DNA of 64,000 nucleotides from Candidatus Pantoea floridensis (GTDB taxonomy: Bacteria; Pseudomonadota; Gammaproteobacteria; Enterobacterales; Enterobacteriaceae): assembly GCF_900215435.1 (NCBI RefSeq), contig NZ_OCMY01000001.1, positions 3,100,001 through 3,164,000 of the forward strand, given 5' to 3'. This document shows positions 18,178-27,446 of the stretch, piece after piece. Position numbers and translations under genes: made by a program. Position 1 is the stretch's first letter, and every line of letters starts with the position of its first letter. The notes below the pieces were generated by a model, which searched no databases, had not been told where the DNA came from, and saw only the letters and a list, made by a program, of their open reading frames with translations.

Positions 18178-19641
18178 TTATCCCTTCTGATACACCTTGA
18201 AGCGCTTTTGCAGTTCACGGAACTGATCGATGCGCGCGTCATAGCGCGCCTGCTTCAGGCTGCCGAGCGGTACCTGCGCACTGGCGCTGCTCAAGGTGCT
18301 TATGGCCTGATCGAGTTGCCCATTTAGCGCTAAACCTTCGGCACGCGCCGAGAGTTCTTCATCACGCAAGCCCTGTGCGGCCGAAGCCTGCGCCAGCAGA
18401 TCCCAGGCGTTGAGATCGTCCGGATGCGCGAAAGTATAGCGGTTGAGAATGCGGCTGGCGTTCGCCGGCTGTTTCGCTTCAACATAGGCGTTGGCGAGGT
18501 TCAGTTGCAGCACCGGATTGGTGCTGCTGCCTTTGGCGCTACTCAGCATGGTGATTGCCTGCTGTGGCTGCTTCAGTCCGATGTCGATATCGGTCATGAT
18601 ATCGAGAAACCAAACGTTGTCCGGCTGCTTCGCCAGCAGCGGCGCAATCACACGCTTCGCGCTATCAAAGCTTTTCGCCTGCAGGAACTGCACGGCTTTA
18701 CCGTACTGCGCCGCTTGCTGTTCACGCACGTTGCCTTTGCTGTACTCATTTAACAAATCGTCGGTCAGCTGATTACGGCCAGTGGAATACATGCCCAGAG
18801 AGCGCACCTTAGCCATATAAAAATCCTGTGAGGATTGCACCACCACTGGACGCATCTGGTTGGCACGGTTGCGCGCATCGGCCAGGCGGCTGTCGGGCAA
18901 CGGATGCGTTAGCAAAATTTCCGGCGGCTTGGAGGAGAAGCGGCTTTGATCGGCCAGTTTTTGCAGGAAGTTTGGCATCGCTTGCGGATCGAAGCCGGCC
19001 CGTTGCAACACCTGGATGCCGATGCGGTCCGCTTCCTGTTCATTGCCTTGCGTAAAGCTGATGATGCCTTGCTGCGTGCCTGCCAGCGTACCGGTCAACG
19101 CTGCCATGCCTGCTTGTGGACTGGCCATCGCCAGCAGAATGGAACCCAACGCACCCACCCAGGTAAGGGGCGCGTTACGTTTCTGCTCTTCCATGGCGCG
19201 CGCCAAATGGCGCTGAGTCACGTGCGAGATTTCATGCGCCATGACCGAGGCGAGCTGGCTTTCATTATCGGTGTAGCGGAACAGCGAGGAGTGCAGCACT
19301 ACATTGCCGCCAAAGAAGGCAAAAGCGTTAAGCTCATCGTTTTGAATCAGAAAGAAGTGAAACGGCGTGCGTACCGAATTGGCGTGCGCCACCAGACGCT
19401 GGCCAAGTTCATTAATGTATTGATTTAGTAGCGGATCGTTAATCAGTGGCGCACTGGCACGTAGCTGGCGCACGTAGAAGTCGCCCATCTGCAATTCCTG
19501 ATTAATTGACAGCGTTGAACCTGCCGTGGTGCCCATATCAGGCAGCGTATCACTCAGGTCGGCACGCGCACTGAGTGCGGGCGTAAGCAGCAGCGTAGGA
19601 ATAAGGGCTGCCAGCACTGATTTTTTCAACCGGTTAAACAT
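18178..19641 (-). CDS. bepA: Periplasmic chaperone/metalloprotease BepA
   Basis: BepA helps assemble the LPS transport protein LptD and degrades stalled outer-membrane proteins, working with the BAM complex. At 487 residues it equals E. coli BepA. It has a signal peptide (residues 1-27, ending SARAD), an M48 peptidase domain with the zinc motif HEISH (near residue 136) and the downstream third ligand in EQEADRIG, and TPR repeats in the last 180 residues. E. coli has the small arsC-like gene yfgD next to bepA; it is absent here. Confidence 0.97.
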   Translation of the reverse strand: MFNRLKKSVLAALIPTLLLTPALSARADLSDTLPDMGTTAGSTLSINQELQMGDFYVRQLRASAPLINDPLLNQYINELGQRLVAHANSVRTPFHFFLIQNDELNAFAFFGGNVVLHSSLFRYTDNESQLASVMAHEISHVTQRHLARAMEEQKRNAPLTWVGALGSILLAMASPQAGMAALTGTLAGTQQGIISFTQGNEQEADRIGIQVLQRAGFDPQAMPNFLQKLADQSRFSSKPPEILLTHPLPDSRLADARNRANQMRPVVVQSSQDFYMAKVRSLGMYSTGRNQLTDDLLNEYSKGNVREQQAAQYGKAVQFLQAKSFDSAKRVIAPLLAKQPDNVWFLDIMTDIDIGLKQPQQAITMLSSAKGSSTNPVLQLNLANAYVEAKQPANASRILNRYTFAHPDDLNAWDLLAQASAAQGLRDEELSARAEGLALNGQLDQAISTLSSASAQVPLGSLKQARYDARIDQFRELQKRFKVYQKG

Positions 19642-20281
19642 GCCTTGATCCTGTAAAAGTCACCTGATTTTGGACAGGTAAGAGGTTCAAATGTTCTGCG
19701 CTCTCATCCATTTGTGCAGCGCGCTCTATCTTAACCAGCCTGCCGCGACAAGCAAAGCGTGTCGCTAAACGAAGGTGAAATGAAAAAATGGTCGCGGTAT
19801 TGAAAAATTGCAGCAAAAAATTGAATAGCTGTGCGCTTATAAATAGGCGTTGCTTAACATCAAAACTTAAAGTTAAGTAAAGTTGCTCAAAATTACTGAA
19901 TTTGGCATGAACTTTTCCAGGTTTACTCTGAAAAGCAGTGGACAATCTGAGGTATTGGCCCATTTTATCCATCAACTAATTTAATCGTGATTGAGACGCG
20001 CGTTACGCGCTATACAGTTATTAACGGATAGATTTTAAACGCACGTAAACTTATTTCCTCTGGATTGTGCTCACCATTTCACGGCCAGCCATTTCTGCGC
20101 TTTCCCCGCCGTAACAATCGAAAGGCTTTTTCAATTAACCCTGCTAATTATTTTTCGCGCAATGAATATGCCGGACAACCCGTCAGTACAGGACTTTTGC
20201 CCGGCGTGCGCTGTGGTATAGATAAGGCACTTTATTCAAACGGACTGTGAATTGACGCGCAGTGCATGCCGGAGAATCTTT
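19642..20281. other. 640-base divergent intergenic region without a recognisable gene
   Basis: AT-rich stretch between bepA (leftward) and the first DsrE-like gene (rightward). Short open frames on both strands lack homology, codon character and ribosome sites. Two small inverted repeats are visible: ACTTAA/TTAAGT at 19865-19878 and GCGCG/CGCGC near 19996-20008. It must hold the promoters of both flanking genes, but I could not place them with confidence. Confidence 0.6.
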
Positions 20282-20887
20282 ATGCGTTCTGTTGTTTCAT
20301 ATGCCCTGATTGCCATTGTGGGTGGTTTTGTGGGCGCCACCGTGAGTAAAGGTGATGACCTGTATCAGCGCGTGGTAAGTCATTTTTCCTCCGAACCGAC
20401 CGATCCGGATGGTTTCTGGAGCACTCCCGCCGTCGATGGCTACGGCAAAATCCATTATGAAGCTGACGCGGCATTTAAGCCGGTTGTGGGCCTGAGCAAC
20501 AAAGTGGTGTTTCAGATCACCAAAAGCGAAGGGGATATGAAGCGGCCAAATCTTGGACTGGAGCGCGTGGCGCGCGTGGTCAATCTCTATATCGCTTCAG
20601 GCGTACCAGCCGAGGATCTGCATTTTGTCGTTTCGGTAACCGGTGATGCCACACCCGCGATGCTGGATAACGCGCATTTTCAGCAGTTTTACAAAGCCGA
20701 TAACCCGAACTTAGCGCTGATTGGCGCACTGAATAAGTTGGGTGTGAAGGTGTCGGTGTGCGATCAGTCCGTGGCGTTCCATCACTTCCCCAAAGCGTGG
20801 ATCGATGCTTCCGTGATTCATGCTCTCTCCAGTCCGACCACCGTGTCGACGCTGGAAAATCAGGGTTATGCCCTTTTACAGATGTAA
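20282..20887 (+). CDS. DsrE-family protein with N-terminal membrane anchor, copy 1
   Basis: A 201-residue protein with a hydrophobic N-terminus (SVVSYALIAIVGGFVGATV, residues 3-21) that acts as signal peptide or anchor, then a domain resembling the DsrE/F sulfur-relay fold. A single cysteine sits in VSVCDQSVAFHH near residue 158; it corresponds to the position of the reactive Cys in some DsrE proteins. The ATG at 20282 is preceded by GGAGA at six bases; an upstream TTG is rejected. The next gene is a clear paralogue 23 bases downstream. Exported DsrE-type proteins are poorly described, so the function is unknown. Confidence 0.75.
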   Translation: MRSVVSYALIAIVGGFVGATVSKGDDLYQRVVSHFSSEPTDPDGFWSTPAVDGYGKIHYEADAAFKPVVGLSNKVVFQITKSEGDMKRPNLGLERVARVVNLYIASGVPAEDLHFVVSVTGDATPAMLDNAHFQQFYKADNPNLALIGALNKLGVKVSVCDQSVAFHHFPKAWIDASVIHALSSPTTVSTLENQGYALLQM

Positions 20888-20910
20888 ATTTCAGCTACAG
20901 GAGAAGTGAA

Positions 20911-21519
20911 ATGCGTCCAGCATCCTATATTGTCATCGCCGCACTGGCAGGTTTTGTCGGCGGTAATGTGTTACAGCTTCCGGAATGGGTAGATAAAGTC
21001 AGCGGCAAGTTTGCGGACAAGAAAAGTGAACCCGCCGATTTCTGGAGCACACCTGCCATCGCGGGTTATGGCAAGATCCACTTTGTCAGCGTACCAGACT
21101 ACAATCCCGCCGCCACGCCGGGTTTGAGCAATAAAGTTGTCTTCCAGATTAACCGTAGCGAAGGCGATATTCGTCAGCCCAACCTTGGGCTGGAGCGTGT
21201 GGCGCGCGTGACAAACCTCTATTACGCAGCGGGCGTACCGCTGGATCAGCTGAAGTTTGTGGTATCGATTAATAGCGATGCGGTGCCAGCGGCGCTGAAT
21301 AACGACCAGTTCCGCAAAGCGTATGGCACCGATAACCCAAACCTTAAGCTGATTGATGAGCTTAAAAAGGCGGGCGTGAAAGTGACTATTTGCGATCAGT
21401 CGGTGGCTTTCCATCAGCTGGAACGTAACTGGATTGATACCCGCGTCACGCATACGTTGTCGAGTGGTACCACCGTCGCCTCGCTGCAAAACGAAGGTTA
21501 CGCCTTCCTGATGTTGTAA
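20911..21519 (+). CDS. DsrE-family protein with N-terminal membrane anchor, copy 2
   Basis: A 202-residue paralogue of the preceding gene, with the same order: a hydrophobic start (ASYIVIAALAGFVGGNVL), DFWSTPA, YGKIH, GLSNKVVFQI, PNLGLERVARV and ICDQSVAFHQ. By eye well over half of the residues agree from position 40 onwards, while the membrane anchor differs more. GGAGA lies eight bases before the ATG at 20911. A tandem duplication followed by divergence is the simplest explanation, and the two could form a hetero-oligomer. Substrate and partners are unknown. Confidence 0.75.
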   Translation: MRPASYIVIAALAGFVGGNVLQLPEWVDKVSGKFADKKSEPADFWSTPAIAGYGKIHFVSVPDYNPAATPGLSNKVVFQINRSEGDIRQPNLGLERVARVTNLYYAAGVPLDQLKFVVSINSDAVPAALNNDQFRKAYGTDNPNLKLIDELKKAGVKVTICDQSVAFHQLERNWIDTRVTHTLSSGTTVASLQNEGYAFLML

Positions 21520-21606
21520 TTTCTGACTGACAGCAGTTGGCGCTGCTGTCATCTTCCCGTCATTTTTCCGCGATGTTGCTGTCACAGTTCGCCGCTAGTT
21601 TAAGCG

Positions 21607-21628
21607 CCAATGAGATCGATCTCATTGG
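21607..21628 (+). promoter_or_regulatory. Perfect 22-bp palindrome, likely LacI-family operator
   Basis: The arms CCAATGAGATC and GATCTCATTGG are exact reverse complements with no spacer. The site ends 17 bases before the ATG of a LacI-type regulator that heads an operon. An even-length palindrome with a central CG is typical of LacI-family operators, so autoregulation of the operon is likely. Confidence 0.72.
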
Positions 21629-21645
21629 TACTTTACGAGGCGAAT

Positions 21646-22665
21646 ATGTCCGATTTGATCAATGTGGCCAAACTGGCTGGCGTTTCTCGCGCCACCGCCG
21701 CACGCGCTTTTTCCGATCCTCATCTGTTGCGCACTGACACCCTGCAGAAGGTGTTGATGGCATCCGAGCAGCTCGGCTTTCGCCCCAATCATATTGCCCG
21801 CCAGCTGCGTACCCAGAACTCCACCACGCTCGGCGTGCTGCTGCCGTCGCTGCTCAATCCCATCTTCGCCCGCCAGCTGCAGGCGATGGAGCGCCAGGCA
21901 CGCGTGGCCGGTTATGGCTTGCTGGTGGCGACCAGCGATTATCAGCCCGAGCGTGAAGCGGCCATTGTTGAACACATGCTGCGCCAGCGCGTCGCCGGTT
22001 TGGTTCTGACCGTGGCCGATGCCGACCACAGCGCGGTGCTGCAAACCTTACAGCAGGCGGAAATGCCGTTTGTGCTGACGCATAACGTGCCTCAGGAGAG
22101 TCATTGGCCAGCGATTTGCGTCGATAACCGTCAGGCGATGCAGGAAGCCACCGACCATCTGCTGGCGCTTGGGCATCGCCACATCGGCATGGTGGCGGGG
22201 CCAATGCTGCAATCGGACCGCGCGCGTCTGCGCTATCAAGGCTATGGCGATGCGATGCAGCGGGCGGGATTGCTTTCGCTGCCGGTGATCGAAATGGCCA
22301 GCCACACGCAATCTGATTTCGCGCGGTTGCAGCCTCAGCTGCAAGGCGATACGCCGCTCAGCGCCGTAATTTGTACCAATGATTTGCTCGCCATCAGCCT
22401 GATTGGTGCCGCGGCACGCGCTGGCGTGCGCATTCCAAAGCAGCTGTCGGTAATGGGCTTTGATGGCATTGATATTGGCGAGCACATGGCGCCCTCGCTG
22501 GCGAGTGTCACACAGCCAGTCGATCTGCTTGGCGCTGGCGCTATCGACATGTTGTTACAACAGGCCAGCCGCGGTACGCGCGTGCTGCCACATCAAATAC
22601 GGCTCGGCGCCAGCATCGCCGCCCCCGCTTTATCTTTGATCGCTAACTCCAGGGAACCATCATGA
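21646..22665 (+). CDS. LacI-family transcriptional regulator
   Basis: A 339-residue DNA-binding repressor. It has an N-terminal helix-turn-helix (NVAKLAGVSRATAARAFSDP, residues 5-24), the hinge helix region (PNHIARQLRT) and a periplasmic-binding-protein-like effector domain (TTLGVLLPSLLNPIFARQL onwards). The ATG at 21646 follows ACGAGG; an upstream extension lies inside the operator and is rejected. Its stop overlaps the next start by ATGA, so it is the first gene of an operon with a transporter and a phosphodiesterase, which it probably controls. The effector is not predictable from sequence alone. Confidence 0.9.
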   Translation: MSDLINVAKLAGVSRATAARAFSDPHLLRTDTLQKVLMASEQLGFRPNHIARQLRTQNSTTLGVLLPSLLNPIFARQLQAMERQARVAGYGLLVATSDYQPEREAAIVEHMLRQRVAGLVLTVADADHSAVLQTLQQAEMPFVLTHNVPQESHWPAICVDNRQAMQEATDHLLALGHRHIGMVAGPMLQSDRARLRYQGYGDAMQRAGLLSLPVIEMASHTQSDFARLQPQLQGDTPLSAVICTNDLLAISLIGAAARAGVRIPKQLSVMGFDGIDIGEHMAPSLASVTQPVDLLGAGAIDMLLQQASRGTRVLPHQIRLGASIAAPALSLIANSREPS

Positions 22666-23684
22666 CGCTGCATAAAAAAGTAAAAATCGTTGCCGGTGCG
22701 CTTGTAATCAGTGCCGGTTCGCTGTTCAGCATGACCTCTCACGCCGCCGATACCGCGATTTGCTACAACTGTCCGCCCGAATGGGCTGACTGGGGAACCC
22801 AGCTTAAAGCTATCGCCAAAGACACCGGTATTCAGGTGCCGCAGGACAACAAAAACTCCGGTCAGGCGCTGGCGCAGATGGTGGCGGAGAAAGGTAATCC
22901 GGTGGCAGATGTGGTTTATTACGGCGTCAGTTTTGGCATCCAGGCCGACAGCGCCGGCGTTATCACCGGTTACCAGCCCGCCCATTGGGACGAGATCCCA
23001 GCCGGCATGAAAGATCCGGACGGCAAATGGGTGGCGCTGCACTCTGGCACCATGGGCTTTATGGTTAACGTTGATGCCCTTGGCGGCGCACCGGTACCGC
23101 AATCCTGGGACGACCTGCTGAAGCCAGAATATAAAGGCATGATCGGCTACCTCGATCCGGCCAGCGCCTTTGTGGGCTATGTGGCGGCGGTGGCGGTGAA
23201 TCAGGCGAAGGGCGGCAACATGCAGGACTTCACGCCTGCGCTCAACTGGTTCAAAAAATTGCAGGCCAACCAGCCGATCGTACCGAAGCAGACTGCCTAT
23301 GCGCGCCTGATTTCCGGTGAGATCCCCATCCTGCTCGATTACGACTTCAACGCCTATCGCGCCAAATATAAAGATCACGCCAACGTGGCCTTTGTTATTC
23401 CCAAAGAGGGCACGGTGACGGTGCCGTACGTCATCAGCCTGGTGAAGAACGCACCGCACCCAGCCAACGGCAAAAAAGTGATCGACTACGTGCTGTCGGA
23501 TAAAGGTCAGGCAATTTGGGCCAATGCCTTCCTGCGTCCGGTGCGTCCTTCAGCGATGTCGGCCGACGCGAAGAAATTCTTCCTGCCAGATAGCGATTAT
23601 GCACGTGCGCAAACCGTGGACTACCAGCAGATGGCGGATGCGCAGAAAGCCTTCTCGGCAAAATACCTGAGTGAGATTCGTTAA
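22662..23684 (+). CDS. ABC transporter periplasmic substrate-binding protein
   Basis: A 340-residue exported binding protein with a signal peptide ending SHAAD (about residue 30). The mature part has the two-lobe fold of the iron/spermidine/phosphonate group (PotD, FbpA, AfuA, PhnS relatives), with TMGFMVNVDAL and QSWDDLLKPEYKGMIGYLDP blocks. Members of this group bind very different ligands, including ferric iron, polyamines, hexose phosphates and aminoethylphosphonate. A CYNC motif at the mature N-terminus is unusual. The presence of a phosphodiesterase gene in the operon favours a phosphate-containing ligand; this is inference. Confidence 0.85.
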   Translation: MTLHKKVKIVAGALVISAGSLFSMTSHAADTAICYNCPPEWADWGTQLKAIAKDTGIQVPQDNKNSGQALAQMVAEKGNPVADVVYYGVSFGIQADSAGVITGYQPAHWDEIPAGMKDPDGKWVALHSGTMGFMVNVDALGGAPVPQSWDDLLKPEYKGMIGYLDPASAFVGYVAAVAVNQAKGGNMQDFTPALNWFKKLQANQPIVPKQTAYARLISGEIPILLDYDFNAYRAKYKDHANVAFVIPKEGTVTVPYVISLVKNAPHPANGKKVIDYVLSDKGQAIWANAFLRPVRPSAMSADAKKFFLPDSDYARAQTVDYQQMADAQKAFSAKYLSEIR

Positions 23685-24544
23685 TGTCGATGTCTGACAC
23701 CCTGGCGACCACGCGTCGCCAGATTCGCACACAGCCGGGCAGCCGCTGGCTGTGGCTGACGCTGCCCGCGCTGTTATTCTTCTGCGCCTTCTGGCTGTTG
23801 CCGTTTGCCCGGTTGCTGCAAATGGGGATGCAAGAAGACCGCAGCACCCAACACAGCGGTTACTGGACGGTACTCAGCCAGCCGCATTACCTGGTGAGTT
23901 TGCTAAACACGGTACTGCTGTCGCTGGCGGTGACGCTGGTGACGTTAATGATTGCCGCCATCGTTGGCTGCTTCCTCGCGCGCCAGCGTTTTGCTGGACG
24001 CGGTATCTTGCTGGCACTGCTGACGTTTCCGCTGGCGTTTCCCGGCGTGGTGGTGGGCTTTCTGGTGGTGATGCTCGCTGGACGTCAGGGATTGCTGGCG
24101 CAAATTAGCCTGCACCTGGTGCATGAACGCTGGACGCTGGCCTATTCGCTGGCCGGTCTGTTTATCGGCTATCTCTATTTCTCGCTGCCGCGCGCCATCG
24201 TCACGCTGGTGGCAGCCAGTGAAAAACTCGATCGCTCGCTGGAAGAGGCGGCACGTTCGCTCGGTGCCAGCCAGTGGCGTATCACCTGGGATGTGATTGT
24301 TCCCGGCCTGCAGCCCGCGCTGCTCTCGACCGGCGCACTCTGTTTCGCCACCAGCATGGGCGCGTTTGGCACGGCTTTTACTCTCGGCACCGATTTGGCG
24401 GTGCTGCCGCTCACTATCTACGGCGAATTCACCAACTATGCCAACTTTGCGACGGCTGCCGCGCTATCGGTGGTGATGGGCGGATTCGCCTGGCTGGCGC
24501 TGATGCTGGCGCGTCGTCTGGCGCAGGCTAAGGGGGTGCAATGA
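23684..24544 (+). CDS. ABC transporter permease 1 of the LacI-linked system
   Basis: A 286-residue inner-membrane permease of the PotB/PhnU type with six predicted membrane helices. The EAA loop EEAARSLGASQWRI lies near residue 187, where the ATPase docks. Its ATG overlaps the stop codon of the binding protein gene by one base, and its own end overlaps the next permease by ATGA. A second ATG two codons downstream could also be used. Confidence 0.88.
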   Translation: MSMSDTLATTRRQIRTQPGSRWLWLTLPALLFFCAFWLLPFARLLQMGMQEDRSTQHSGYWTVLSQPHYLVSLLNTVLLSLAVTLVTLMIAAIVGCFLARQRFAGRGILLALLTFPLAFPGVVVGFLVVMLAGRQGLLAQISLHLVHERWTLAYSLAGLFIGYLYFSLPRAIVTLVAASEKLDRSLEEAARSLGASQWRITWDVIVPGLQPALLSTGALCFATSMGAFGTAFTLGTDLAVLPLTIYGEFTNYANFATAAALSVVMGGFAWLALMLARRLAQAKGVQ

Positions 24545-25353
24545 GACGTCGCGGCATGTTTAGTCTGCAACTGCTAATCACCACCTTTACCGCGCTGTTT
24601 ATGATCGTGCCGGTGGTGCTGTCGATGCTGGCAGGCGTGACCAATAACTATTTTATCGGCCTGCGCAGCGGCCTGACGCTGAAGTGGGTTGAGCAGGTGT
24701 GGCAAATGTACGCTGATACCTTCTGGCTCTCGCTGCTCATCGCGCTGTTCTGCCTGCTGGTGACCTTAGTGATTGGCGTGCCGGCGGCGTGGGGCTTGCT
24801 GAAAGCGCCGGGACGCTGGGCGGCACGCATTGAAGCGTGTTTGATGCTGCCGGTGGCGCTGCCGGGGTTGGCCACTGCGCTGGGTATTATTCTGCTCTAC
24901 GGCCAGTTTTCCGGCCTGCGTGATAGCTGGCTGTTCATCCTGATTGGTCACGTGCTGTTCACCTTGCCGTTTATGATGCGGCCGGTATTGGCAGTCATGC
25001 AGGCGGTGGATATGCCGCGGCTGGAGGAGGCCTCGGCCAGTCTTGGCGCCACGCTGTGGCAGCGCTTCTTTACCGTGGTGGTGCCGAACTGCCGCAACGG
25101 TATTCTCGCCGGGGCTTTTATGGTGATTACGCTCTCAGTGGGCGAATTCAACATTACCTGGATGCTGCACACGCCGCTGACCAAAACCTTGCCGGTTGGC
25201 CTTGCCGACAGCTACGCCTCGATGCGGCTGGAAGTAGGATCTGCCTACACGTTAATTTTTATTCTGATGATTCTGCCGCTGCTGCTGATGCTCAATGCCG
25301 TGAATCACTGGCTTAACCGCGCGGTCTCGCGCCAACACAAGGAGGCGGCATGA
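24541..25353 (+). CDS. ABC transporter permease 2 of the LacI-linked system
   Basis: A 270-residue partner permease of the PotC/PhnV type, with about six membrane helices. The EAA loop EEASASLGATLWQRF lies near residue 161. It pairs with permease 1 to form the membrane channel. It is translationally coupled on both sides (ATGA at 24541 and at 25350), which implies fixed stoichiometry within one transcript. Confidence 0.88.
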   Translation: MRRRGMFSLQLLITTFTALFMIVPVVLSMLAGVTNNYFIGLRSGLTLKWVEQVWQMYADTFWLSLLIALFCLLVTLVIGVPAAWGLLKAPGRWAARIEACLMLPVALPGLATALGIILLYGQFSGLRDSWLFILIGHVLFTLPFMMRPVLAVMQAVDMPRLEEASASLGATLWQRFFTVVVPNCRNGILAGAFMVITLSVGEFNITWMLHTPLTKTLPVGLADSYASMRLEVGSAYTLIFILMILPLLLMLNAVNHWLNRAVSRQHKEAA

Positions 25354-26333
25354 ATCCTTTGGCCGTTACCGTAACGCTGCGCCGCTGCGCGCGTCATTTT
25401 CACCACCATCAGGCTCTGCAACCGCTCGATCTCACCGTCCATCCCGGCGAAACGCTGGTGCTGCTGGGGCCTTCCGGCTGTGGCAAAACCACCACGCTGC
25501 GCATTATCAGCGGACTGGAGAGCTGCGATGCAGGGGGGGAAGTGTGGTTTGACGATCGTAACGTCACCGCCTTGCCGATTGAAAAACGCAACGTCGGCAT
25601 GGTGTTCCAGAACTACGCCTTGTTTCCAAATCTGAATGTGGCGGAGAACGTGGCATATGGGCTGAAAGTGCAAGGCGTGGCGCGCGCCGAACGGGAAGCG
25701 CGCGTGCAGGAGATGCTTGAACTGGTGGATCTCAGCGCGCTTGCACAGCGCAGTATCGACAAACTTTCCGGCGGGCAAAAGCAGCGTGTGGCGCTGGCGC
25801 GTGCGTTAGCCGCACGACCCAAAGTGCTGCTGTTTGATGAGCCGCTGGCAGCGCTGGATGCGCGCCTGCGCGATCGTCTGCGGCTGGAAATTGGCGCACT
25901 GTTGAAGAAACTGGCGATCACCGCCGTTTACGTCACTCACGATCAGCAGGAGGCGATGGCGCTCGGCGATCGTATTGCGGTGATGGAGCGGGGCCGTTTG
26001 GTGCAAATCGATACGCCGCAGAATATCTACCAGCAGCCGGCTTCGAAGTTTGTCGCCGATTTCGTTGGGGCAATTAACTGCGTGGATGTGGATGCGCGCG
26101 GCAATCCGCTGCGTTTCTGCCGTCCTGAAGATGTGCTGCTGGCCAGCGACAATCGCTATAGGCGACAGGGATTTATCCTGGCCAGTACCTTTTTAGGTGC
26201 CTCGCAGCGGTTAATGATCGACATTGGGCTGGCGACACCGATTCAGGTGGATCGCCACGCGCGTGAAGCCTGGCATGCCGGACAGCCGGTGAGCTGGATG
26301 CTGGCGCAGGACGCCGCGCTGCAATTTGCTTGA
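25350..26333 (+). CDS. ABC transporter ATPase of the LacI-linked system
   Basis: A 327-residue ATPase of the PotA/FbpC class with Walker A GPSGCGKTT, the Q-loop FQNYALFP, signature LSGGQKQR, Walker B LLFDEPLAALD and H-loop VTHDQQEA. A C-terminal regulatory TOBE-like domain (about residues 240-327) is shorter than in typical sugar importers. It ends the coupled transporter block. A palindromic repeat separates it from the phosphodiesterase gene. Confidence 0.9.
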   Translation: MNPLAVTVTLRRCARHFHHHQALQPLDLTVHPGETLVLLGPSGCGKTTTLRIISGLESCDAGGEVWFDDRNVTALPIEKRNVGMVFQNYALFPNLNVAENVAYGLKVQGVARAEREARVQEMLELVDLSALAQRSIDKLSGGQKQRVALARALAARPKVLLFDEPLAALDARLRDRLRLEIGALLKKLAITAVYVTHDQQEAMALGDRIAVMERGRLVQIDTPQNIYQQPASKFVADFVGAINCVDVDARGNPLRFCRPEDVLLASDNRYRRQGFILASTFLGASQRLMIDIGLATPIQVDRHAREAWHAGQPVSWMLAQDAALQFA

Positions 26334-26350
26334 CAGGTTTTCAGCTGCCC

Positions 26351-26417
26351 GGTGCGCATAAATGCGCATCCCACCGTGAACGGATGCGGTTTTGTAGGGG
26401 CGCCATTAATGGCGACC
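26351..26417. repeat. Composite palindromic repeat C (ATPase-phosphodiesterase gap)
   Basis: GGTGCGCATAAATGCGCATC at 26351-26370 and a slightly decayed GGGCGCCATTAATGGCGACC at 26398-26417 flank a spacer ending GGTTTTGTAG. It is one of the few copies inside an operon-like gap rather than at a convergent junction. Confidence 0.88.
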
Positions 26418-26450
26418 AACAGGCGCTTACATATCCAGAGGAAAAGAGTT

Positions 26451-27281
26451 GTGTCTGAAGCCATGACGCTGATCGCGCAAATCAGCGATTTACACATTAA
26501 GGCGAACGGTCGCCTGTCGTACAAAAAAGTGGATACCCAGGCCGCGCTGCTACGCGTGATTGAGACACTGAATCGCCTGGCGCAGCGCCCTGATATGGTG
26601 GTGATTACCGGTGATTTGGTCGATTTTGGCACGGCGGAAGAGTATCAAACCCTGCGTCTGGCGCTGGGGCAGCTGCGGCTGCCGTATCGGTTGATGCCCG
26701 GCAATCACGACGATCGCCAGGCCCTGCGGGCGGCGTTTCCCGATCATCACTATCTGCAACGCGGTGAAACGCTGAACTGGCAAGGGCAAGTAAAAGGCGT
26801 GAAGCTGCTGGCGCTGGATTCCAGCGTGCCGCAGCAGCCGTGGGGCTATGTCGATGAAACGCAGCTGCAGTGGCTGGATGAGCAGCTGCAGCGTGCGCCG
26901 CAGCTGCCGACGCTGGTGCTGTTGCATCATCCGCCCTTTGCCTGTGGTATTGAGCATATGGATAAACAGCCGCTGCGCAATCCCGATGCACTGGCGGCGA
27001 TTATCCAACGCCATCCACAGGTGGAGCGCGTGCTCAGCGGCCATTTGCATCGTTCGGTACAGGCGCGTTTTGCCGGGACGCTGGCGTGCGTTGCGCCTGG
27101 CGTATCGCATCAGGTGGCATTTGATCTCGCGGAAAATGGCCCGGCAAACTTTGTGCTGGAGCCGCCCGGATTCTTGTTACATCGCTGGCATGCAACGCAG
27201 GGCATGAGTACGCATCTGTGTGCCATTGGGGATTATCCGGGACCATGGCCGTTTTACGATGCGAATGGCCTGATTGATTAG
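26451..27281 (+). CDS. Calcineurin-like phosphodiesterase (GpdQ/CpdA type)
   Basis: A cytosolic metallophosphoesterase of about 276 residues. It has the five family motifs: QISDLHI (near residue 9), GDLVDFG, PGNHDDR, LLHHPPF and SGHLHRS, with all metal ligands (Asp, His, Asp, Asn, His, His, His) present. The lack of a signal peptide and the motif spacing fit glycerophosphodiesterase GpdQ or cAMP phosphodiesterase CpdA. The GTG at 26451 has AGGA eight bases upstream; the ATG at 26463 is an alternative. It follows the transporter operon on the same strand, so it may hydrolyse the imported compound. Confidence 0.85.
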   Translation: MSEAMTLIAQISDLHIKANGRLSYKKVDTQAALLRVIETLNRLAQRPDMVVITGDLVDFGTAEEYQTLRLALGQLRLPYRLMPGNHDDRQALRAAFPDHHYLQRGETLNWQGQVKGVKLLALDSSVPQQPWGYVDETQLQWLDEQLQRAPQLPTLVLLHHPPFACGIEHMDKQPLRNPDALAAIIQRHPQVERVLSGHLHRSVQARFAGTLACVAPGVSHQVAFDLAENGPANFVLEPPGFLLHRWHATQGMSTHLCAIGDYPGPWPFYDANGLID

Positions 27282-27446
27282 TTCCAGCCTAGAGAAAGAA
27301 TTGCGTGGGTCTGCCAGGATGCGTCGTGCTCAATCTGGCTTGTCGGTGTACAATTGTCCGTTCCTTCACCAGGACAAAGTATTCCAACAATAACAAGACT
27401 GTCAGGCACTCGAATTTATGAATCTACTCATTAGAGCGGGGGCGTT

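Noticed and set aside
19634..19975. 113-codon frame upstream of bepA on the minus strand
   Set aside because: It overlaps the bepA start and promoter region, and its protein has no family resemblance.
20065..20250. Open frame of 61 codons in the bepA-DsrE gap
   Set aside because: No ribosome site, no recognisable family and atypical composition for this genome; likely chance.
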